From Blastocatellia bacterium (GTDB lineage: Bacteria; Acidobacteriota; Blastocatellia; UBA7656; JADIYM01), in assembly GCA_016705245.1 (NCBI GenBank), contig JADIYM010000002.1:452146-516145 (forward strand): DNA of 64,000 nt, written 5' to 3'. The translations under genes and the position numbers were made by a program. Numbering within the stretch: the stretch's first letter is position 1; each line of letters opens with the position of its first letter. The notes under the pieces were generated by a model. That model was given only the letters and a program-made list of their open reading frames with translations. It was not told the DNA's origin and made no database searches. Positions 1 to 6,533 of the stretch are shown one piece after another.

Positions 1-320
1 TCGAGTTGATCGCGATTCGCTTCGAAGATCTCCTTCCAGGAAACGCCGTCATAGTGCGAAGCGATCTTGCTGAGCGAGTCTCCCGACTTCACCTCATAGA
101 CCTCGGCGCCCCCGCCTTCGACGACCTGAAGGTCGAGAAGGAGGTCGCCCGAGCCCATGTCAGGATCGAGCCGGCCGTACTCTTCCCATACCGACTGCTT
201 CGCCGCTTCGCTGTTGACAGTGCCCGACACGGCCAGGACATCGCCGCGGTCGTCCACCGTGACGTTGCCGTGGGACCGAGCCATGTCGATGAGCGACTTA
301 TACTTGTCTGAAAGTGCCAT
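1..320 (-). CDS. BON-LysM (Kbp/YgaU-like) protein, C-terminus cut by window edge
   Basis: I translated this by hand, because the frame is open from an ATG at 318-320 to the window edge (106 residues visible). An AAGGAG ribosome site lies about 6 nt before the ATG. Residues ~18-68 resemble a BON domain (VTVDDRGDVLAVSGTV). Residues ~74-106 begin a LysM domain (YEVKSGDSLSKIASHY), which binds peptidoglycan-type polysaccharide. The BON-then-LysM order is that of E. coli Kbp/YgaU, a small K+-responsive cell-envelope protein; that function is family knowledge, not shown here. No signal peptide is visible. It is the last gene of a minus-strand run and follows a BON lipoprotein after 16 nt. Confidence 0.8.
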   Translation of the reverse strand, partial: MALSDKYKSLIDMARSHGNVTVDDRGDVLAVSGTVNSEAAKQSVWEEYGRLDPDMGSGDLLLDLQVVEGGGAEVYEVKSGDSLSKIASHYDGVSWKEIFEANRDQL

Positions 321-336
321 TTTGGACTCCTTGGAC

Positions 337-862
337 CTACTTCTCGGTCAGTTCGGTGGCGACGACCTTCGTGGGTTTGGGGTTGGCTTCGTTCGCGGCC
401 TGCATGACCTTGACCTTCGCTCCCTTTGCTACTGAACCCTTGAGCGTCACGACACCGTCAACGACGTCAACGGTCACGCCGGTGATCGTCGCCTTCGCCA
501 GGTTGTCGGTGACCGCCTTCTTGATAGCCGCATCATTGCCGGACGCTGCCGGACCGGCGGGAGGTGCAGGCGGTTTGACCGTGATGTTGTTCGTCACGGA
601 CTTAACCCCTTCCACACCCTTCGCTACCGTCTCGGCCGCGGCCTTTCGCGGCATCGTTGTCGACGGTGCCAGAAAGCGTCACGACGCCTTCCTTCACCGC
701 TACGTCCACTTTGGCGCCCGCGAGATTCGCGGCGGCCTGGATCTTCGCCTTGACGGACTGCGTCAAGGCCGCATCGTCGGGTCCGCTCTTGCACGCGCCA
801 GCGGCGACGGCAAGCGTCAGGACCATTCCCATCACGAGAACGGATCGCAGTGCTCGATTCAT
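337..862 (-). pseudogene. BON-domain lipoprotein, frameshifted
   Basis: Two overlapping minus frames (862 to ~645, then ~650 to 337) together make one protein with two BON domains. The first part has a lipoprotein signal peptide ending at an A-G-A-C lipobox near residue 24, so the mature protein should be lipid-anchored in the envelope. BON1 covers residues ~33-70 and BON2 lies in the second frame (AIKKAVTDNLAKATITGVTV). Removing one base from the short T-run at 644-646 of the plus strand joins the frames as ...DNDAAKAAAETVAKG..., a natural sequence. This is either a base-call error or a real inactivation. BON domains usually contact membranes or other envelope proteins. Confidence 0.7.
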
Positions 863-921
863 GATCGATTGTCTCCTGTCATTTGAACGAATTGTGAACC
901 AGGGACCACCCAGCGCCGGAC

Positions 922-1134
922 TTAGGCGTCCGTTGGGGGAGCGGCGGCGCGATGGCGGTGCTCGTCGAGTTGCAGGCGCAGACTGTCAATCTGGGAATCC
1001 AGTTGATCGGCAACTCTGCGCAGATCTGGAAGGAACCGGCCAAGGTCGCCCATGGAGTCCATAGAATCCACAAGCGACCCCAATTCCTGCCGTGCCAATT
1101 CAAGATGTCGGAGCCGAAGCGCCCGATCGCTCAT
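922..1134 (-). CDS. Small coiled-coil protein coupled to the radical SAM gene
   Basis: This is a 70-residue frame starting at an ATG that overlaps the stop of the radical SAM gene as ATGA, which implies translational coupling. The protein is predicted to be mostly helical, with heptad-like leucines (LRHLELARQELGSLVDSM, then VADQLDSQIDSLRLQL), and ends in a short A/P-rich tail. There is no signal peptide, membrane span or Cys pair. I do not recognise a family. Its position suggests a partner or accessory of the radical SAM protein, or simply a co-transcribed cytosolic protein. The coupling is the main support that it is real. Confidence 0.6.
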   Translation of the reverse strand: MSDRALRLRHLELARQELGSLVDSMDSMGDLGRFLPDLRRVADQLDSQIDSLRLQLDEHRHRAAAPPTDA

Positions 1135-2297
1135 GAGCGAAGCGCAACCGGCTCCGGCGAAACCTCCGCGGCGGCCTCGAGATCCTTGCGAGACGCTTTC
1201 ATCTGGCGCTCGAGCTTCTTGATCTCGACGAGGTGCTTCGGGTTGAACGCCAACGACGGGTAATAGCAGTTCGATTCGTGCGTGCAGAAACACCCGTTCG
1301 CGGCGTGCTTACGTCGTGCGTCCATTGCCGGCGACAACCAGAGCTTCTGGAAGTCCCAGTCCACATCGCGCAAGTTGCCGATTGCATCCAGGTTCTCGCA
1401 GCTCGAGAGCGTGCCTTCGTCGTAAATGACCGCGCCGGCCGTGCCGGCATAACACGTGAGTTGCGCCTTCTTCTCCTTCTCGGTGCGAGCGATCAACTCG
1501 TGCATGTGAATGTCGATCGCTGCCTTGAAGAATCCGGCATCCCCCGAGTAATTGTTCTTGATTGCCGAGGATCTGGAATCCTCGTCAATCATCCGGCCGA
1601 GCTGGTGATATCGCTCGAGGTCGATCTCGAGCTCGCTGGCGACGGCCGACGGCGGACGGATGTAGTTGACGTTCACCTTGTCAGGACGAAGCTCGAACTT
1701 GAGGAAGTCGTACCACTCGAAGATCCGATCCTGATTGCTGTTCATCAGACACGTGCAGGTCTGGATGTCGAGCTGCGGATGGGATTTCTTGAGCTCCTGA
1801 AGCTTGCGCGCGGTGTCGATCGCGATGTCCCACGAACCGGGCTTCTGCCGGATCTTGTCGTGGTCTTCCTTGACTCCGTCGATCCCGAGCGCAACGGCGA
1901 CATTGAGATTCGGGCACTCCTGCAGGATCTTCTCGACGTCAGGAAGAATCCGCTTCTGGATCTGACCGTTCGACATCAGATAGACCGACTCGAGGCGGTT
2001 GTTGTCGTAGAAGGCCTTGACGATCTGTGGCAGGTCACGTCGAGTGAACGGCTCGCCGCCCGCGATGATGAGCACCGACAGGTTGCCGCCGAGCGTCTCC
2101 GAGATCCGCTCGAGCTCGTGCGTCTTCATCTGGAGCTTCTTCCGGGGCGCGTCGTCGAGCTCCTCCGTAAAGAAGCAGTGAACGCACCGCATATCGCAGA
2201 CCGACGTGCACAGAATGTTCAGAACAACGGGCGCGAAGGGTTTGCCCATCGCGAGCTTCCCATAGCGCTTCAGCAGTTCCTTCGTCGTGAAGTCCAT
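1131..2297 (-). CDS. Radical SAM protein with SPASM-like C-terminus
   Basis: The start chosen is the ATG at 2295-2297, preceded by AGGAGGT at a 4-nt spacing, giving 388 residues; an upstream ATG at 2321 is possible. Residues 34-41 (CDMRCVHC) are the C-x3-C-x2-C that holds the SAM-cleaving 4Fe-4S cluster. The GGEP motif for SAM binding follows at about residue 78. The C-terminal part has more cysteines in a SPASM-type order (C-YAGTAGA, SSCENL-IGNL, GCFC, NCYYP), which would hold auxiliary clusters. SPASM proteins mature peptides or modify other substrates, but no precursor peptide is evident apart from the coupled 70-residue coil protein, so the substrate is unknown. Confidence 0.85.
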   Translation of the reverse strand: MDFTTKELLKRYGKLAMGKPFAPVVLNILCTSVCDMRCVHCFFTEELDDAPRKKLQMKTHELERISETLGGNLSVLIIAGGEPFTRRDLPQIVKAFYDNNRLESVYLMSNGQIQKRILPDVEKILQECPNLNVAVALGIDGVKEDHDKIRQKPGSWDIAIDTARKLQELKKSHPQLDIQTCTCLMNSNQDRIFEWYDFLKFELRPDKVNVNYIRPPSAVASELEIDLERYHQLGRMIDEDSRSSAIKNNYSGDAGFFKAAIDIHMHELIARTEKEKKAQLTCYAGTAGAVIYDEGTLSSCENLDAIGNLRDVDWDFQKLWLSPAMDARRKHAANGCFCTHESNCYYPSLAFNPKHLVEIKKLERQMKASRKDLEAAAEVSPEPVALRS

Positions 2298-2393
2298 CCC
2301 GACCTCCTGATTCCAACTCATCCGACCGATCCTTACGTTCGAACGGACGAGTGTACCGGACGCTTCCGTCGATGTCCACGAACGCAAAAGTCG

Positions 2394-2678
2394 GGTAGTG
2401 GGTCAATCTGACTTCGCCTTGCGTCGATTCGGTCCTTCACTCTTCGATTGCTCATTTTGCGTCTTTGCTGCGTCTTCCTTTGCGCCTTTGCGAGAAACTC
2501 TTCAAGCCGTCGAAGAAGTTCTCGCAAAGGCGCCAAGGAAGACGCAAAGACGCAAAATGAGCAGTGAGCCTGCACCAAACCGCGGCAGGGATCAGACTAT
2601 TCCGCTGCCTGCCGCGCTTTTCGGATTCCGCGCCGCTCAAGTTCAAACTGGGACCTCGATCGAAGGTGACCCACTACG
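2394..2678. mobile_element. MITE-like element, copy A, with TIRs and 8-bp direct repeat
   Basis: The intergenic DNA between the radical SAM and hydratase genes is mostly one element. Its ends are inverted copies of GTAGTGGGTCA (2395-2405 and 2667-2677). Directly outside lies the same 8-mer, AAAAGTCG, at 2386-2393 and 2679-2686, which looks like a target-site duplication. The centre is a near-perfect hairpin with arms 2450-2497 and 2519-2562, rich in TTTGCGTC/GCGCCTTTGCGAG units. It encodes no plausible protein. Copies B (~6103-6347) and C (~54633-54834) share the hairpin and both flanks; A is inverted relative to them and has an extra ~40 bp near 2575-2625. Confidence 0.75.
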
Positions 2679-2793
2679 AAAAGTCGCGCCGGCACTGGAT
2701 TTGACACGGTCGCGAGGCGGGCGGTAACGTCCGCCTCGACCTGGCGTGCCGGTTTGAAACGGCGCCAGTAGAGTTCGAGGAGCGAAGGACACC

Positions 2794-3582
2794 ATGGATT
2801 ACGCGAATATCGCGGTCGAACGAAAAGACGGCATCGGGCGGCTTACTATTACCCGGCCCGAGGCGCTCAATGCTCTCGACAAGGCGACCGGCGAGGAGCT
2901 TCTCGATGCGCTCGATTCGCTCCGCACGGACTCCGCCGTTCGCGTCATCGTGTTGACGGGTGCCGGTCGTGCGTTTTCGGCTGGGGGCGACATCAAGGAG
3001 ATGTCGCGCGCCGGCGAGTTGCCCGAATCGTTTTTCGACGAGCTGCTCTCGACGTTGAATTGCGTCATCGTGGCTATGACCGAGATGCCGAAACCCGTCA
3101 TCGCGGCCGTCAACGGCATCGCCGCGGGACTCGGATTCAATCTCGCGCTTGCCTGCGACCTTCGGATCGCCGCGAGAGGGGCCGAGTTCACGCAGGCATT
3201 CCTGCGCATAGGTCTCATCCCGGACGGAGGTGGCACGTTTCTGCTGCCGCGGATCATCGGGTGGTCGCGTGCGATGGAGCTGATCCTCACGGCCCGGTCG
3301 GTGTCATCCGAAGAAGCGCTTCGCCTCGGCCTCGTGACGGCCGTTGTCGACGAAACGGATTTCGAGGCAACCGTCGAGCAATGGGCACGGCAGCTCGCTG
3401 GGGCGCCGACGGCGGCGGTCGGTCGCGTCAAGCAGTTGCTTGCGCACAGCGTGACGTCCGACCTGAAGTCACAGCTTCGCTTCGAGCGTGAAATGCAAAT
3501 GGCGAGCGGCAAGACGGACGACTTCCGCGAAGGCATCACGGCTTTCCTCGAGAAGCGGACGCCTCGATTCACGGGCTCGTGA
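2794..3582 (+). CDS. Enoyl-CoA hydratase/isomerase, PaaG-like
   Basis: The protein has 262 residues, a typical crotonase length, and a GAGG-containing ribosome site about 12 nt upstream. The oxyanion-hole regions are visible (RAFSAGGDIKEM near residue 65, GIAAGLGFNLALACDLRIA near 110). Instead of the two glutamates of classical enoyl-CoA hydratase, the active-site stretch reads TQAFLRIGLIPDGGGTFLLPR. This matches the PaaG type, where one Asp is catalytic and the enzyme isomerises double bonds or ring epoxides of acyl-CoAs. No other phenylacetate gene is nearby, so the substrate is open. It follows MITE copy A and precedes an inverted repeat. Confidence 0.88.
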   Translation: MDYANIAVERKDGIGRLTITRPEALNALDKATGEELLDALDSLRTDSAVRVIVLTGAGRAFSAGGDIKEMSRAGELPESFFDELLSTLNCVIVAMTEMPKPVIAAVNGIAAGLGFNLALACDLRIAARGAEFTQAFLRIGLIPDGGGTFLLPRIIGWSRAMELILTARSVSSEEALRLGLVTAVVDETDFEATVEQWARQLAGAPTAAVGRVKQLLAHSVTSDLKSQLRFEREMQMASGKTDDFREGITAFLEKRTPRFTGS

Positions 3583-3613
3583 TCGACCCCGAAAGGGATT
3601 GGCAAAGGTCGGA

Positions 3614-3759
3614 CTGGAACCCCGAGCGGTAGCGAGGGGCCGGAGTGCCAATCGGACGCCGAGTCGTCGCAATCATCTTGTGAGCGCACCTGAACGACTC
3701 ATGGTTGTCGAACGGTTCGCAGACGTAAGGCCGGCCCCTCGTTACCGTTCGGGGTTCAG
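3614..3759. repeat. Long inverted repeat with GAGCGGTAGCGAG core
   Basis: The left arm (3614-3643) and right arm (3731-3759) are complementary over about 29 bp with one extra base and two changes. Both carry the core CCCCGAGCGGTAGCGAGGGG or its complement. The 87-bp spacer holds further short inverted pieces around CGAGTCGT/ACGACTC. It fills the 191-bp gap between the hydratase and the MFS gene. The same core GCGAGCGGTAGCGAG forms the arms of the larger inverted repeat at 51749-51873, so this is a repeat family and not a simple terminator. Confidence 0.6.
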
Positions 3760-3773
3760 GCGTAGACCGCAGA

Positions 3774-5060
3774 ATGCCGACAGTCACCTACGCACACCTT
3801 CTCAGGTCCAACGTACCGTTCCGGCGGCTCTGGCTAGGGCAGGTCGTCAGCGAGCTCGGCACGTGGTTCGCGTTCATTGCCGAGCTCGGACTCGTTCGGG
3901 CGCTTTCGGGAACTGCCCTTTCGGCAAGCCTGATCGTCGCCGCGCACTTCCTCCCGTACTGCATCGTCGGTCCGTTCGCCGGAGCGATCGCCGATCGATT
4001 CCCTCGCCGGATGGTGATGATCGCAGCCGATCTCGGGAGAGCCGTGCTTGCCCTGGGATTCCTGTTCGCGACGACGCCGGATCGGCTGTGGGTCGCTTAC
4101 GTGTGCGCCGCCGGACTCTCGTCGCTCAGCGCGTTCTTCGAGGCTGCCAAGAACGCTTCGATGCCGAACCTCGCGAAGGGCGACCAGCTCCTCCCGGCGA
4201 ACGCCCTGATCCACGCAATGCGCTTTCTCCAGTTGTCGATTGGCGCCATGATCGCCGGACTCGTGACGGAATGGCTGGGTTATCGCGCTGCCTTCGTCAT
4301 CAATGCCGCGTCGTTCGTCGTGTCGGCGTTTTTCATTGGACGGATCGCGATCGCTGCGCTCGAACCGGACCTTCAGGCCCTCGCTTTCCGTGCTGCATCG
4401 TCGGCTCGCTCACTGACCGCTGATGTTCGCGAAGCCATCGTGTTCATCTGGCGAACTCCACTCGTCCTTGCGATAACCGCCGTGAACTTCGGCTGGGCGT
4501 TCGGCGGAGGAATGTCCCAGGTCATCAACGACCGGTTCGGAGGCATCATATTTGCCGAACCGGGACAGACGGGTGATCGTGGCGTAGCCATCCTGAACGC
4601 TGCGACGGGAATCGGCCTGTTGATCGGCATGATCGTTGCCAACAGGATTGGCGCCCTGGTCTCGGCCCGCAAGGTCGTCGGACCCTTCATCGGATGGATG
4701 CTCGTCGCGTCGGGACTCATATTCGCCCTGTCCGGTGCCGCTCCGAATATCTGGGTGATGTCCGCCGTGTTCATCGTGAATCGGGCGATTCTGAGCGCCG
4801 AATATGCCGTTCAGGACACCGTGCTCATGGTCGCGCTTCCCGATGGAATTCGAGGCAAGGTCCATACGATCGATCGCTCGGTCGAGCTTGCGATCTACGG
4901 TCTGTCCGCCCTCATTGCCGGCGCGCTCTTCACGGTTCTCGAGCCGAGAGTCGTGCCCGTGATCTCGGGATTGCTCATGGCGTTGCCGGGCTTCGTCTGG
5001 CTGATTGCCCTGTCGCGAGGACGCGTGCAGATCGGGCACGGCGCCTTGAGCTCACGATAA
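3774..5060 (+). CDS. Major facilitator superfamily transporter (EntS/MFS_3-like)
   Basis: This 428-residue protein has about 12 hydrophobic segments, the usual size for MFS carriers. The loop after the second span reads GAIADRFPRRMVM, the MFS signature between TM2 and TM3 (G-x3-D-R-x-x-R-R). The sequence style (FRRLWLGQVVSELGTWFAF at the N-terminus, AANALI after TM4) resembles the MFS_3 / enterobactin exporter-like group, so drug or metabolite efflux is likely, but the substrate cannot be read. It ends tail-to-tail with lpxC, overlapping by 9 nt, and has no obvious operon partner. Confidence 0.85.
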   Translation: MPTVTYAHLLRSNVPFRRLWLGQVVSELGTWFAFIAELGLVRALSGTALSASLIVAAHFLPYCIVGPFAGAIADRFPRRMVMIAADLGRAVLALGFLFATTPDRLWVAYVCAAGLSSLSAFFEAAKNASMPNLAKGDQLLPANALIHAMRFLQLSIGAMIAGLVTEWLGYRAAFVINAASFVVSAFFIGRIAIAALEPDLQALAFRAASSARSLTADVREAIVFIWRTPLVLAITAVNFGWAFGGGMSQVINDRFGGIIFAEPGQTGDRGVAILNAATGIGLLIGMIVANRIGALVSARKVVGPFIGWMLVASGLIFALSGAAPNIWVMSAVFIVNRAILSAEYAVQDTVLMVALPDGIRGKVHTIDRSVELAIYGLSALIAGALFTVLEPRVVPVISGLLMALPGFVWLIALSRGRVQIGHGALSSR

Positions 5061-5945
5061 CAGCGCCGCCGCTTCCGTCACCGGTTGCGACACGATCTCC
5101 CAGGCAGACTCGTCGCGAACGACCTTCGCCACGAGCTGCGTGTGCAGCGCGTGTCCAGCCCGATCTGCGATCACATGACCAAGGATCGGCATTCCGAAGA
5201 GCGCGAGATCGCCAACGATGTCGATCATCTTGTGACGGACGAACTCGTCGGGCCACCGAAGCGGCACCTCGTTGAGCATGCCGCCGTGTGGCGTCAGGAC
5301 GATGGCATTCTCCGTCGATCCACCCTGAATGAGCCCGGCCTGGCGAAGGGCTTCGACTTCGTGAGCGAATCCGAACGTGCGGGCCGCCGCCAACTCCGGA
5401 CCGAATTCCCCGTTCGTAATGGAAATCGAACGACGCTGACTTCCGACAACCGGATGATCGAAGTCGATGTGGCACGAGATTCGATACTCGTCTGCTGGCA
5501 CAATACGGATTGAACGATGCGACTCGACGACGTCGACCGGCCGCCGGATCCGGAGGAACTGGCGCGCCGCCTCGAGCTCTCGCACACCCGCAGACTCGAT
5601 GAGATCGACCCATCCTTCCGCGCTGCCGTCTAGAATCGGGACCTCCATTCCGTCAATCTCGATTATGCAGTTGTCGACCCCGCTCCCAACGAGTGCCGCC
5701 AGAAGGTGTTCAACCGTCGAGACCATCACGCCCTGGCGCATGAGCGTCGTCGCATAACTCACGCGCGCCACCGCGTGCGGCGCTGCCGGAACATCGAAGT
5801 CGCCGAGGTCGGTTCGTCGAAATACAAATCCGGTAAATGCCGGCGCGGGCGTAAGCCGGACCGCGACCTGGTTGCCAGTGTGCAGTCCAACGCCTGCGAC
5901 CTCCACGGCTCTCCCCAACGTCGTTTGCCGATGGAATTTTGTCAC
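5052..5945 (-). CDS. lpxC: UDP-3-O-acyl-N-acetylglucosamine deacetylase
   Basis: LpxC catalyses the committed step of lipid A synthesis, removing the acetyl group from UDP-3-O-acyl-GlcNAc in the cytosol. I prefer the GTG at 5943-5945, because GGAG lies 4 nt before it and the resulting 297-residue protein puts the zinc ligands at His80, His238 and Asp242, and the catalytic His at 265, almost the E. coli numbering. Motifs seen are GVGLHTG, TVEHLLAAL, RHKMIDIVGDLALFG and GHALHTQLV. Upstream ATGs at 6005 and 6056 would extend the N-terminus but have no ribosome site. It stands alone, divergent from the penicillin-binding protein, and shows that the cell has an LPS outer membrane. Confidence 0.95.
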   Translation of the reverse strand: MTKFHRQTTLGRAVEVAGVGLHTGNQVAVRLTPAPAFTGFVFRRTDLGDFDVPAAPHAVARVSYATTLMRQGVMVSTVEHLLAALVGSGVDNCIIEIDGMEVPILDGSAEGWVDLIESAGVRELEAARQFLRIRRPVDVVESHRSIRIVPADEYRISCHIDFDHPVVGSQRRSISITNGEFGPELAAARTFGFAHEVEALRQAGLIQGGSTENAIVLTPHGGMLNEVPLRWPDEFVRHKMIDIVGDLALFGMPILGHVIADRAGHALHTQLVAKVVRDESAWEIVSQPVTEAAALLS

Positions 5946-6102
5946 TTGTCTCCGTGCTGCCTCGGGCGTGAGTTCTGACTCACGGAGAAGTCCTGCAATC
6001 GGCATGCCTCGCGAATGCCGGGCCTGGGTCCTTCGAATCCCGTGGAATTCTTCCATGGAGCAAGGGCACTATGACGCGTTGCGTCTCCATCGAGCGACAC
6101 CA

Positions 6103-6347
6103 TTGGCTCATTCCTGCGACACTGTCATCGCTTCCCGAGTATCCGAAACGCGCGGCAGGCTCACTGCTCATTTTGCGTTTTTGCGTCTTCCTGTGCGCCT
6201 TTGCGCCTTTGCGCCTTTGCGAGAAATTCTTCGAAGCCGTCGAAGATTTTCTCGAAAAGGCGCAGAGAAAGACGCAAAGACGCAAAAGAGCAACTGAAAC
6301 GTGAGGGACCGAGTCAACGCGAGACGAGGTCAGGATTGACCCACTAC
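6103..6347. mobile_element. MITE-like element, copy B
   Basis: The element lies in the 588-bp divergent gap between lpxC and the penicillin-binding protein. The right terminus TGACCCACTAC (6337-6347) is identical to that of copy A; the left terminus near 6103 (TTGGCTCA) is degenerate, so that border is approximate. The central hairpin spans about 6166-6292 (left arm to ~6226, right arm from 6247) and contains three tandem GCGCCTTT units at 6196-6220 that A and C lack. Flanks such as GCAGGCTCACTGCTCATTTTGCG and GGACCGAGTC match copy A in inverse orientation. No clear direct repeat flanks it. In the remaining 6348-6533 I see only the ribosome site of the next gene. Confidence 0.65.
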
Positions 6348-6533
6348 CGGGACGGCAAACAACTGGGGTCCGCAAGACCCGGGCGTGGTATGGTTCGAAG
6401 TGTTCGCCCTGAGTCCTGGTCCCTCGGGCGACATAATTCTCTCGTGCGGTGTCGCCAAGGGAAGCCAGCCGAACCGTCAGATCGTGATTGCGAGGCCCTT
6501 CGGCAGCCGCGACCACCGTGAGGGGCGGAAGCG

